A stretch of DNA of 64,000 nt from Symsagittifera roscoffensis (lineage: Eukaryota > Xenacoelomorpha > Acoela > Convolutidae). The stretch is from assembly GCF_963678635.1 (NCBI RefSeq), contig NC_087064.1:26452189-26516188 (forward strand). Direction: 5' to 3'. Shown here piece by piece: positions 35,497-44,999 of this stretch. The number at the start of each line of letters is the position of its first letter. Position 1 is the stretch's first letter. The notes beneath the pieces are model-generated. The model was not told where the DNA came from. It did no database searches and saw nothing but the letters and a program-made list of their open reading frames with translations. The position numbers and the translations under genes are program-made.

Positions 35497-35735
35497 GATA
35501 TAATTTATATCATAAAATCCAAATACAAAAATTCATAGGAAAAACTTCATTTTTCGTCTGTGCTGTGAAACTTGAATGAAACATTCTTGAAACCCTAAAA
35601 AACTAAGAAATGTTCTGGCGATTTGTAAGCTATTGAAAAAATGTGGCTTTTTTTCTTCGTCGCCACCTCGCACATAAGCATCTTTTTTTTATGCAACGAG
35701 GGGTGAAAGAGCCAAAGATGTTTTTGTTTTATCAG

Positions 35736-36008
35736 AAGAAAGAGAAGACTGGCTACTAGTCGACAAGAATCAACACCAGAACAAATCTGCACGTGACGAC
35801 AAAACTACTACTACAGGAAAGTCTGAAAAACTAAACTCTCGGGAGAGAAAGACTTCGGCATCCAGAACCACTTTGGACCCCAGTTTGGTGTTTGAGATAA
35901 AAAGTGAAACACAATTTGAGGCATCCACGTCCAGTGCCGAGATGTCGACAAACGAAGAAAAAGGTGACCAGAGCTACTTTTTCAATAATGAATTTCTACG
36001 TAAATTCG
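35736..36008 (+). CDS. Unrecognised host gene, candidate internal exon
   Basis: A strong acceptor (TTTTTGTTTTATCAG) precedes a 273-bp exon, exactly 91 codons, entering and leaving in phase 1. It encodes a hydrophilic Ser/Thr/Lys/Glu-rich stretch: EEREDWLLVDKNQHQNK, then TTTTGKSEKLNSRERKTSAS, LDPSLVFEIKSETQFEAS and SYFFNNEFLRKF. The donor is TTCG|GTAAAA at 36009; an alternative donor (AAAAAG|GTGACC, about 35972) also leaves phase 1. The stop follows soon after the donor if unspliced. The exon is clearly richer in balanced codons than the surrounding AT-rich DNA. No family is recognised. The composition suggests a largely disordered protein. Confidence 0.55.
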
Positions 36009-36267
36009 GTAAAATAGAGAAAAAATATTGAGGAGACTACTTCCTCCTGTTTGCGTGGATACATGCAATGTAGCGCAATGCGATAAATGGCTTCACCAGC
36101 CCCCCTCCCTTCACACGCGCACACACACCGCCTTACTAACAAAAACTGCTTATAAGTTTGCGAAAAATCAAAAGAGTAACTGAAAAAAAAAAACTAGCAA
36201 CACACCCTCTCCCTCCTTCTCCTGAACTGAACTAAAACAAATCAGTACTGACAGCAGGTAAATACTC

Positions 36268-36498
36268 AATTCTTTTCCAAACACACCCCCCTACCCCCTA
36301 TATGAGTTTCAGGTTTGAAAAAATATTTTCACGTTGTCATAATGTAATGAAATTTTGCATGGTCAACAAACTAACTATTGTGAACACATTTGTTCTCCAT
36401 ACTTTACTTCGTAACATCACGTCTTCAGCCATAATAACACGTAAGACAATTTTAAAAAAAGATTATTTGAAATGAGGGAGAGGGGGTGGAAAAGAGCC
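36268..36498. mobile_element. MITE family II copy in intron 2
   Basis: The right end GTGGAAAAGAGCC is clear. The left end is decayed (TCTTTTCCAAACACACCCCCC). The interior has GTTGTCATAATGTAATGAAA, GTGAACACATTTGTTCTCCA and CATAATAACACGTAA, as in the 44136 copy. No target duplication is visible. It ends 33 bp before the acceptor of the next exon. Confidence 0.6.
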
Positions 36499-36531
36499 AA
36501 CGACGCTAGTTGGAATGTTTATATTTTACAG

Positions 36532-36752
36532 AGGAGGCAGCCCTGCAGAGCACCTATGACGCAATTGAGGACAGTTTGTACAAAGAGATAGACAGAGACA
36601 CCTCCACAGGGTCGGGCAAGAGGGGCGTGCACTTGGGCAACTACCGCATGAAGGAGAAGAGTGAAAAGGTCACTGTCAAGGACGCCAACGTTTCCAAGCC
36701 ACAACACACCACACAGACAACAGGCACCACTACATCATCCTCAAATTCATAA
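36532..36752 (+). CDS. Unrecognised host gene, candidate last coding exon
   Basis: The acceptor TTTATATTTTACAG precedes a conspicuously GC-richer block that reads in phase 1 from the previous exon: EEAALQSTYDAIEDSLYKEI, then DRDTSTGSGKRGVHLGNYRM, then KEKSEKVTVKDANVSKPQ and a Thr/Ser tail, ending at TAA (36750-36752). A good donor CAA|GTAAGT lies 16 bp after the stop (36769), so a 3' UTR intron is possible. All three exons share phase 1, which supports the model. The contrast in base composition with the flanks is the best single sign that it is a real gene. Function is unknown. Confidence 0.6.
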
Positions 36753-36884
36753 AAATCTTCAGCATCAAGTAAGTAATCAATCGATTATGATAGCCTTATA
36801 TGATTATTTCGTAAGCAAAACGTAATATCCGGAGACTTTTGGCAAGCTATTGTGCTCTTTTCCACTCTCCGCCATATTTAAACG

Positions 36885-37065
36885 TGCCCTTCCCCCCATC
36901 TCAAATAAGCATCAATTTCATACGGTAACTAGGGGTTTTAAAACATTAAATATGAAGACCACATATGTTTAAAATGGCCTAATTAGTCCGCATGCCAATT
37001 TTCGTAACAATAGGACTATGTGAACCGGAAGCGTTTCTTTTCTTTTCCCCATCACCTACCTCGCA
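36885..37065. mobile_element. MITE family I copy (degenerate)
   Basis: The interior matches family I: GAAGACCACATATG, ATGGCCTAATTAGTC(C/T)GCATG and CAATTTTCGTAACAAT. The ends are eroded (CCCTTCCCCCCATCTCA on the left). Confidence 0.45.
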
Positions 37066-37244
37066 TGAGCATCAACAGGGGGTTTTATATTTGTATAACA
37101 GGGGGTTTTATATTTTACGAGGTTAAGTATGAATGCCAAATAGGGTGGCAATGTTTCAAAACAAGGGTGTTTTAAAACACTTGTTCTTTTTCAATGTTTT
37201 TAACATATTTTTCTGCCTCATTATGCTTTATATGTACCTCGTTT

Positions 37245-37441
37245 GGCTCTTTTTACTCCCCCCCCCCACCAAATTTTATTTGTAAAAATTATGTTCACTT
37301 TGTTCGATTGTTATGAAAATTATCATACGGACTAATTAAGTTATGACAAACATTTTGGTTTTCATAATTAACCTTGTAAAACCACCCGGTCCACCATAAA
37401 ATTCATGTTCGTGTGAGGTGGGGGGAAAAGGAAAAAGAGCT
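37245..37441. mobile_element. MITE family I, complete copy with 8-bp TSD
   Basis: Termini are GGCTCTTTTTACTCC and GGAAAAAGAGCT. The target duplication CCTCGTTT is perfect (37237-37244 and 37442-37449). The interior has GATTGTTATGAAAATT, GACTAATTAAG and TTCATAATTAACCTTGTAAA. No coding capacity. Confidence 0.88.
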
Positions 37442-37558
37442 CCTCGTTTTACTAAGACTCACAACTTGCTATGAACAGTTAAAATAGCAGGTGTTATGAA
37501 AATCGATTTGGCTTACCTTTCCCCTTTCCTTCAAATGCAAGGCCCTTGTCCCGGGTTT

Positions 37559-37770
37559 GACTCTTTTCCAATCCCCCCACATTTCTGAAATTCAAAATTT
37601 GAAAGTCTATTTAAAATAGCTTTTCATGTTACAAACTGCGTTAAAACGTGTGAGCGTGAACAAGTGAACAAATTTGTACAGCATTCTTAACATGCAAAAT
37701 GCCATGTGAACAATTTTTGAAATTTTTTATTTTGTAACTTACGAGGGGGGTGGGAAACTGGAAAAGAGTT
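37559..37770. mobile_element. MITE family II copy
   Basis: Ends are GACTCTTTTCCAATCCCCCC and GGTGGGAAACTGGAAAAGAGTT. Flanks CCGGGTTT and TCGGGATT agree at 6 of 8 positions. The interior block GTTAAAACGTGTGAGCGTGA is also in the 43430 copy. Confidence 0.7.
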
Positions 37771-37835
37771 TCGGGATTTTTCCATTAATGAGATTGATTC
37801 GCGTTCACAGCGATAGGTAAAAATATCAAAACCTG

Positions 37836-38095
37836 GGCTCTTTTCCAGTTTCCTACCCCCTCGTAAAGTTTCAAAATAAAGCTAATCAAAAATTGTTCAC
37901 ACGGCATTTTGCATATAGAAAAAAACTTGTGAAATTTTGTTCACCTGTTCACGCTGACGCGTTTTAATGCGCTTTTTAAACATGAAAAGTCATTATAATT
38001 AAGTTTTCGTTTATTAAATTTCAGAAAAATCAAAGGGGGTGGGGTGAAACTGATTAAATTTCCGAAAAAATCACAGGGGGAACTGGAAAAGAACC
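37836..38095. mobile_element. MITE family II copy, opposite orientation to its neighbour
   Basis: Left end GGCTCTTTTCCAGTTTCC, right end GGAACTGGAAAAGAACC. The target duplication is AAAACCTG (37828-37835) and AAAACTTG (38096-38103), 7 of 8. The interior has TTCACGCTGACGCGTTTTAA, the reverse of the block in the 37559 copy. An internal duplication of the right end (GGGGGTGGGGTGAAACTG) makes it longer than other copies. Confidence 0.78.
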
Positions 38096-38229
38096 AAAAC
38101 TTGCCCTCTATTTGAGCATTTGACGAATTTTCAAAAAAATTCAACACTTAGTTTTTATACATGATTTAAAACAATTTCAAAGGATTTGTATGTTTTTTAT
38201 CAAATTAAAACACTTTGGAGGCCACCCTG

Positions 38230-38356
38230 ATACCAAATGTGTGTTGTCATTTGCGGATTAGACAGCCTGCCAATTTTTGTAACAATCCGACGATGTGAAA
38301 AATTAACATCATAAATGAAGTTTTGTAGGTGAGGATGGGGGGAGGGAAAAAGAGCC
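38230..38356. mobile_element. MITE family I, right-half fragment
   Basis: It contains GCGGATTAGACAGCCTGCCAA, an interior block seen in reverse in other copies, and ends GGGGGGAGGGAAAAAGAGCC. The left terminus is missing. Confidence 0.45.
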
Positions 38357-38439
38357 CAGAATAATGAGCTATAAAATAACTCAGGTTGGTGGGTGAAAAA
38401 ACAGCCAAATTTTTGGCAGCTTTTCTTAGGTCAACCAAA

Positions 38440-38600
38440 TTGAGCACTCCTGTTTTCAAATTTTCAACTTCTGTAATTGTTGTACGTGTTATTATTGCTA
38501 AACGCGTAATTTTACGATGTAGGGTTTGAAAAACAAATATGTTGACAATTGCTAGTTTGTTCACCATGCCATGTTTCAATGCAATATGACACTGTTATTA
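38440..38600. mobile_element. MITE family II interior fragment
   Basis: Blocks GCTAAACGCGTAATTTTA, AAAACAAATATGTTGACAAT and TTTCAATGCAATATGACACT match the 34797 copy. Both termini are absent. Confidence 0.45.
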
Positions 38601-38609
38601 TCCAAGCTC

Positions 38610-38809
38610 GGCTCTTTTTCCTTTTCCCCCCACCTGCAAATTTTTACATGTTAATTTGTTGACCAATTTGTCGGATTGTTATGAAAATTTACATACAGAC
38701 TAATAAGGCCACGACAAACATATTTGGTCTTCGTACTCAACCTCGTAAAACCACTCGTTACACTAAAAAATGAAGCTCGTGTGAGGTGGGGGGAAAACGA
38801 AAAAGAGCC
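38610..38809. mobile_element. MITE family I, complete copy with 8-bp TSD
   Basis: The 200-bp element has ends GGCTCTTTTTCCTTTTCCCC and GGAAAACGAAAAAGAGCC and a perfect duplication CCAAGCTC (38602-38609 and 38810-38817). Non-coding. Confidence 0.9.
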
Positions 38810-39179
38810 CCAAGCTCTCCCAAATCACCATAATAACCCTATTTTGAACAAATTTAGTGTGCTGCAGGCAAATAATTTAAAAAAGGTCAAAAAAAGGCGC
38901 CCTCTCCCCCCCCCTTTGAGTTTCAGTTTTTGAAAAACTATTCTAACGCTGTCGATAATGCACTGAAAAGGTTGGGGGAAGTGGAAAAAAACCAAGGCGT
39001 TTAAGGCACTTTTTGAAAAGATTGACCAATGTTTTTTTTTCGGCGCGCGCTACACCCTTAAAATATATTTCTGCGCCGAAAATGCGAAAAAAATCATTCT
39101 CAGGTTGTATTGCCGCTTCCCTAGCACAGCCATTTTCTGTGTTTCTAACTTTAATGGTCATCAAAATTGGCTGCATTAC
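38810..39179. other. AT-rich DNA with a MITE family II remnant
   Basis: A decayed family II end (CCCCCCCCCCTTTGAGTTTC ... TAACGCTGTCGATAATGC ... GGGGGAAGTGGAAAAA) lies at about 38895-38993. A homologous segment does not precede copy B, so the segmental duplication starts to the right of this. Confidence 0.45.
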
Positions 39180-39948
39180 GCAACTACAAACGCATTTTGT
39201 ACTCAAATACAATTTCGGATATCAATGGTTACAGTATAAATTAAAATGATGCTTATATAAAAAAATGACATCTTGGAGGGAAAATGAACAAAAATGAGTC
39301 CTCCCGTTTGACCCTTAACAAATAATAGCCCCCATAAAACCTTAGCATCAATGACTGTGGTTTTTAATTGTTTTTAAACAGGTGTAAAGATTTTTTTTTG
39401 ATATCGAAATGTTGCAATAAATTTGATATGACGCAGCGTCAAAAAAGTCTCCACCCCACCAAGAAAAGATCCCCAGGAAAAATCAAAGTGTAGGCGGCCT
39501 AAAGATTTTTATTGCTGTGCTGGGGGGGGGGGGGGGTAGTATAATGGGACAGACCTTAACTTTTCAGGGGATGCTTAAAACTTTGGCTTGATCATCGTGA
39601 AAAAATGTATCGTGTAAAGGTGCGCTCAAACTTCTACCTTGATGACTTCAAAGGCGTACCGTAAACAAAACGTTGTCATCAATAGACTATTGTTTAGAAG
39701 CGGTTCAACAACAGACAGAAAAGAAAGATGATAAACAACTATCACGACATGCAGTATGCCAGAACATATGGGTCTTTGAACTGTGGAACTGTATAGTAAA
39801 TTAGTCTGTAATAATAGATAGTCAAAACTCATGAAAATAAGGTTTCATATTATGAAAATGCGGCATTTTTTCAAAGATTATTAGCCGAATAAGTAAAAAC
39901 ATCGTTATCGTTAAGTATCCACACTAATTCAGCTTCAACTAATTGATC

Positions 39949-40132
39949 GGGTCTTTTCTGTTATACGGCCCTAAATTGCCAAATTGTTCGTTGAGCTTCT
40001 GTTTTTAATGAAAATTCTGATTTTCTTTTGCTGTTAATAGTTGTTAACAATTTCAACCAATCAGATTCGAGAATTATGATGCAATTTTCAACATAGCAAA
40101 AAATGGGTTTCCTTACAAAACAGAAAAAACCC
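39949..40132. mobile_element. MITE family V (GGGTCTTTTCTG ends), copy A
   Basis: The 184-bp element has ends GGGTCTTTTCTG and CAGAAAAAACCC and a perfect 8-bp duplication AATTGATC (39941-39948 and 40133-40140). Non-coding. A fragment of the left end occurs near 5625. Confidence 0.85.
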
Positions 40133-40528
40133 AATTGATCTAATTTGTTATTATAACAGAAAATGTCGCATTATTATGGTGCTTGATCAATAAGGGCAGG
40201 TGAATAAAAAAATTCAATAGTTTTACCTTGGCTTATGTCTTAAAAAGTATTCTTCAACTTCAAATCCCCAATGGAATGTAATTAAGAAATAAAAACGAAT
40301 TTGATCCAAAAAAAATTAGGAAAATTTTATCGTGACAGCATAAGAAGACGGAGAACGATTTGGCGTTCATCAAAAAAATAATAATGGAAACAAACTTTTT
40401 ATGAGTTGTCAAGAGAAGTGGTCTTTACGTGTATGTTAAATTGGTGAGGCGCTTTTCTAGATTTCCCCTCCCCTCATACAATTACAGTGTAGATTTGTCT
40501 AAAAAATGCTCATACGATAATTTACTCA

Positions 40529-41302
40529 CAAGAAGTATTGTATTCACAATACCTTAAAATACAAACACAATTTTGTATTTGCAGCCAATAGTTTTCGACG
40601 CTTAATTTTTCTTCTGCTTTCAATTTGCTTTCAGACTCTTGAAAGTTACACTAAAGAAGCAGTTTGCACGACAGTGGGTTCTAAAGAAACTTAAGGGAAA
40701 ATCAGCCAAAACCATTAATACAACTGATAACTTCACCCATCCTCTTTCTTGGGAAAAATCAATCAAACTACACATTGATAAGCCGCAACTAATATCCATA
40801 TGATCTAGTCTCAAGCTCACCAGCAGAAACTCCAATCAGTATATTCTTGTTTTTAGGAAAGCTGAAACACGCCAACAAGATACAAAACTTGGCCTTGAAT
40901 CATCATTGTCTCAAGTTTTGTATCTTGTTGGCGTATTTCAGCTTTCATCAAAACAAGAATACACTGAGAAGATTTAATGTTTGTGAGCTTGAGACTAGAT
41001 CAAGTATTGAATTTTTTAAATTGATATAATTATTCAATTTAATTGCTGCGACTTATCATTGTTTAGTTTGGTTGACCTTTCCCAAGAAAGAGAACGAGTC
41101 TAGATTTCTGTTTTCTCATTGGTTTTGGCTGATTTTCCAAAGTTTTTTCTAAAACCCAATGTAGAGCAAGCTGCTTTATCAGCGCAACTACCAATAGTCT
41201 GAATGCAATTGATTGCAAAAAATTACTTTGTAGTGTCAAAAACTATCAAGCGCAAATATAAAAGTGTGCTTGTTTTGTATTGTGAATAAAATACTTCTTG
41301 TA
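40529..41302. repeat. Long imperfect foldback (about 770 bp), copy A
   Basis: The left arm (40529-40891) is an inverted, diverged copy of the right arm (40912-41302). At the apex 35-bp arms (40857-40891 and 40912-40946) pair with a single mismatch around a 20-base loop. Outward the match continues in blocks: GATCTAGTCTCAAGCTCA, CTCTTTCTTGGGAAA, AAATCAGCCAAAACCA, CAGACT and CAAGAAGTATTNTATTCACA. The open frame reading through the apex is a by-product of the palindrome. Confidence 0.85.
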
Positions 41303-43429
41303 AGGGAAGATTTGAGACAATAGCGCAAGGAAAAGGTCCAGAATCAAGTTGGGACCATCTTTGCGATAAGTGCCAATGAACAAAAAGAAGAGACTTAATT
41401 TGGTGTTGTAGCAATTAGCAGAAACGTCCAAAAATTTGTTCACGGAGACATGTGACTGTTTTGGGTTTTGATGTTTTTCAAGTTCAAATCATACTCATTT
41501 TTTGAGTAGCATGAGGGCAAATTACGCTCTCTAGAAAATTGCTCCTGATTATTTTTCAGCTTGTTTTTTTTCGGCAAATAATGTAGTTTGTTCACGTTTA
41601 AATTAGATTTTTTCGTGATTTGACTTTTGATTTTTCTCAATTAGTTTATTTATTTTTTAAAAGAACGACAAACTCCACTATCGGAGAGCAACAACGTATT
41701 ATAAAAAAATTTAAAAAATTGTAATTGACATCTACTTTCAAAAGGATTTTGAAAATTCAAATTTCTCAGCGGATAACTTTACCTCTTACTCAAGTTTTCT
41801 CGAAAATGGTTAATTTGCCATAAAAACGTCAATTATAAAATTTTATAGGTTTCCTTGAGTTTGCTGACTCTTTTCAACTGTATGTTGCTGTGTTTATTAG
41901 ATTAAGGATAGAAACTGGTGCATGATGCATAGCAGTATATCACTGGCATAGATCATAAGCGTTGCTGAGTGAATCGAATCAAGCGTTCGCTAATTTTCAA
42001 TCAATGCAAGTTAAAGGGCAGTAGCACAGTAATTTGTTCCAACTTAGTGTTTCAACTTTCAGAAATTATTGGTGCCAGGTATGGTTTTTTCTTCAATTTA
42101 ATTTTGACTTTATAGTCAAGCTCAAATTTAAATAACAGTTTTTTTTAAACCTTATCGCTATCAACGTCCGCGTTGAAAACATCTTTGATACTTATATTTT
42201 TTATAGGAAAATTTATTTGCGAAAGAAAAGAGTTCTCTTGAAAATTTGGTAATTTGTAAAAGTTTTCACCCTTAAAGTTCAATTTTTGTTTCAACATTTC
42301 AAGAAAGCGTCAGAAGTTTTGTGCACGGTTTGGATCTTCAGAAAATTTTTTGCTTTTTATTAAGAATTTTTTTAACGGATATTTTTATGAATACTGTTTA
42401 GGTAAACTGAGAACAAATTGCAGTCGTACGTTGAAAATTGTGTCATGAACCATGACTGCAGTGCAGGTCAAATTTTAAGTGGACCAAAGGAAATTAAATT
42501 GCAACTAATTGGAATGTTAAGAATCATTTATCAATGAGTTGGAATACTCAAAAATAAATTTCAATATTTGTACATTTAATTGTAAGCACGAAATTTTACT
42601 CTTGGTTAACAAATTTTGACACGAGATTATTTTACAATTTTTTTTGTTGATTTTCAAAAACAACTGGTTTTTTATAGGTAATGCGGGTCTTCTCGCTGGG
42701 GTGTCACTAAATTTTTCAATTTTGAAATATGTTCAGTTTCTTTTTTGGTAAAAGGGTAGTGGAGAAGAGGTGTTTGTTTTTTACAAATTTATGTTTATCT
42801 TGTGTTTCTAAAACTTGTGTTTCTAAAAAAACACTTGCAGGTGATTTTGGGATTTTTCAACCTGGTCTACGTTATAGATGCAAAAGTCAAATATTGAATG
42901 CAAATATTTTTATATATATATTTGAACACAAAAGCAAGTTTGCAACCAAAAAAGGGATAGAAAAAACTTTACGTCAAATTGTCAAATTTGCATTTTTATC
43001 GAAAAGTGCATATCATTCAGTTTGCAACAGCACAATTTAAATTATGCAACAAAGTAAAAATAAGTATGCAACAGCACAATTTAAATTTAAAGAACGCATT
43101 ATATGTGTAAAGGTAAAAAAGAAGTATAAAAAAATTTTCACCAATCTGGGTCGTCTCCGAAAAAAATGATAGAAAAATTGATTTTTAGGCACCGTCATAA
43201 AAAATAGTTTTGCTGGAAAACAGTTTTTTCCCAGCTGAACATCAATTTCAAACAAAAAAGCAACATCATCTTAGATCTTTGTTTTTTTGTGCTTGTCACA
43301 CAAGTTCTTTCAAAATTTTTGCGGGAAACTGAAAAAAAAAACGCCAAAACAATCGCGGTTTCTTTCTGTCATTTCAAAAAGAACGCGTAGCAACCAAACA
43401 TTTTTCAATTTTTTTACAATAAAATAGTC
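41303..43429. other. AT-rich duplicated DNA, no gene supported
   Basis: This is collinear with 55926-58094 in copy B. The open frame 42729-43040 is low complexity and is broken in copy B, so it is not maintained as a gene. A short repeat of CAACAGCACAATTTAAATT occurs at 43023-43083 and is expanded in copy B. Confidence 0.5.
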
Positions 43430-43624
43430 GGCTCTTTTGTAGTCCCCCCTTTTATTTTTTCTGAAATTCAATATATGGAAATCAATTTAAAATGATTTTT
43501 CGTAATATAAACTGCATTAAAACGTGTCAGCGTGAACAAATGAACAAATTTTTACAACATTTCTGAAATGCAAAATGCCTAATTTTGTAATTTTCCCAGG
43601 GGGGTGGGAAACTGGCAAAGAGCC
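43430..43624. mobile_element. MITE family II copy upstream of the cysteine-rich gene (copy A)
   Basis: Ends are GGCTCTTTTGTAGTCCCCCC and GGTGGGAAACTGGCAAAGAGCC. The left flank is AAATAGTC; the right flank here has mutated to AAATTGTT, but copy B keeps AAATAGTC on both sides, showing the original 8-bp duplication. The element ends 75 bp before the ATG of the cysteine-rich gene. Confidence 0.85.
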
Positions 43625-43699
43625 AAATTGTTTTTATGATACGTTAACTTAGCCAAAAATTAATCGTATTTTTCTTGTTTTTCTAATTTTATAAATGGT

Positions 43700-44053
43700 A
43701 TGAAAACGCAAGCAGTTTACTTTCGTGCTCTTGTTTTACTGATTTGGATCTTAAGTTTAAGTGCACAAGAGTATTATAGAAAAGATGGAGCTAAAAATTT
43801 TTGCAAATACGCACCATTGGAATATCAACTCAATGACTACACCGCTCAATGCCCAAAGGTTAAACTGTTTGCACGCCCCCTGCGTGAAATAAAAGCATGC
43901 TGTGAACTAAATCCCCCCGGAAAGGAAAGAGTTACCTGTCTGGACAAGCTGCGAAGGAAAGAACTCGACGTTACAAGGTTATTTAGGCTCTTTTCCACTT
44001 CCCCCACACATTTAAAAATTTCTGTTTTGATCGTCTTTTACTTGTTATTATGA
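43700..44053 (+). CDS. Secreted cysteine-rich protein, duplicated copy A
   Basis: The ATG at 43700 opens a clear signal peptide (MKTQAVYFRALVLLIWILSL, then SAQ) and a mature domain EYYRKDGAKNFCKYAPLEYQ through PLREIKACCELNPPGKERVT to ELDVTR. There are five cysteines: C-x15-C-x15-CC-x11-C. The third cysteine of paralogue 1 (18984-19249) is replaced within PKVK, leaving an odd number. After DVTR the sequence AAG|GTTATT (43978) occupies the donor position used in paralogue 1. If not spliced, the frame continues 25 codons into a MITE (start 43986) and ends in a hydrophobic LKISVLIVFYLLL tail at TGA 44051. So the product is either the first exon of a spliced gene or a 117-residue protein with a MITE-derived, GPI-signal-like C-terminus. 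Function is unknown. Confidence 0.65.
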   Translation: MKTQAVYFRALVLLIWILSLSAQEYYRKDGAKNFCKYAPLEYQLNDYTAQCPKVKLFARPLREIKACCELNPPGKERVTCLDKLRRKELDVTRLFRLFSTSPTHLKISVLIVFYLLL

Positions 44054-44135
44054 CTGAATTCGTGATGTTGTATAAAGTTGCTCACAATGGTTAGTTTGTT
44101 CAGCATGGAAAATTTCCTTGCATTTTGACAACGCT
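43986..44135. mobile_element. MITE family II fragment overlapping the end of the cysteine-rich frame
   Basis: It starts GGCTCTTTTCCACTTCCCCC exactly 8 bases after the exon end, so its left target-duplication half would be GTTATTTA, the putative splice donor. The interior TTATTATGACTGAATTCGTG and TTTCCTTGCATTTTGACAA follow. The right end is lost next to the 44136 element. Confidence 0.7.
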
Positions 44136-44347
44136 GGCTCTTTTCCAGTCCCCCCTTTCAAAGTCAATTTTGAAAAGCTTATTTAACGTTGTCAAAATGC
44201 AATGAAATTTAGTGTGGTGAACAAACCGACATTTGTGAACAGATTTGTTCTTCATACTTTGCAGCGTAACATTACGCATTTAGCGGTAATAACACGTAAA
44301 ACAAACATAAAACTCGGAATTTTAAAGGGGGGAACTGGAAAAGAGCC
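44136..44347. mobile_element. MITE family II copy (copy A)
   Basis: Ends are GGCTCTTTTCCAGTCCCCCC and GGGGGGAACTGGAAAAGAGCC. Copy B (58828-59038) shows the perfect duplication TGAAATTC. In copy A the left flank has been deleted, with about 27 bp missing relative to B, and the right flank reads TGCAATTC. Confidence 0.85.
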
Positions 44348-44786
44348 TGCAATTCAAATAATGGGGAGGGGGTAGAAAAAAGCCATTTTTTTCAGTCACA
44401 AACTTCATTGAAAAAATCTAAATTTGCATTTTTTTTGGTTGTTCATGCAATAACTTGTTTTGGCATTTTTTGTAAATTAAGCTCTCCTCGATTATATAAA
44501 TTGGGCTCTTCTCGCCCGAACCATATTCCATAGCCAATCTTCATCTCTTAAAACCTAGCATGGTTCTTGTCAAAATGCATGTTTTGTATTATCAATATTT
44601 TGTAATTTTTTTGCAAAATTGTGAAAGATAACTCTAATTCAAGACAACCATCGAAGTTGAAAGTAAACACTTTTTTTAAAATAATAATTAATATTATAAT
44701 CATAATAAAGTGTTTTCTAACCTAATGTTACCAATCAAAGGGTTCTTATATACTCGCTTACAAAGTTATAGCTTAGGAGGACGCCC
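44348..44786. other. AT-rich duplicated DNA between MITEs
   Basis: No gene is seen. The sequence is collinear with copy B at 59047-59474. The last 8 bases (GGACGCCC) are the target-duplication half of the next MITE. Confidence 0.5.
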
Positions 44787-44999
44787 GGCTCTTTTCTAGT
44801 TCCCCCCTTTCAAAATACCGAGTTTTATTTTTGTTTTACGTGTTATTACGTCTAAATGCGCTATGTTAGGTTGTAAAGTATGAAGAACAAATCTGTTCAC
44901 AATTGTCGATTTGTTCACCACGCCAAATTTCATTGCCTTATGGTAACGTTAATTAAGCTTTTCAAAATTGAATTTGAAAGGGGGAACTGGAAAAGAGCC
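44787..44999. mobile_element. MITE family II, complete copy nested in a poly-C element
   Basis: The 213-bp element has ends GGCTCTTTTCTAGTTCCCCC and GGGGGAACTGGAAAAGAGCC and a perfect duplication GGACGCCC (44779-44786 and 45000-45007). The same insertion is present in copy B. It interrupts a poly-G/C-bounded element related to 5028-5442. Confidence 0.9.

Noticed and set aside
39626-39832. Minus-strand frame shared with 54210-54479
   Set aside because: It is present in both copies only because the DNA is duplicated. There is no start context, domain or splice support.
40847-41029. 60-codon open frame, repeated identically at 55472-55654
   Set aside because: It reads through the apex of the long foldback, and identity between copies reflects the recent segmental duplication. 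There is no protein-like composition.
42729-43040. 103-codon frame in duplication copy A
   Set aside because: It is low complexity and not kept open in copy B, so it is not maintained.
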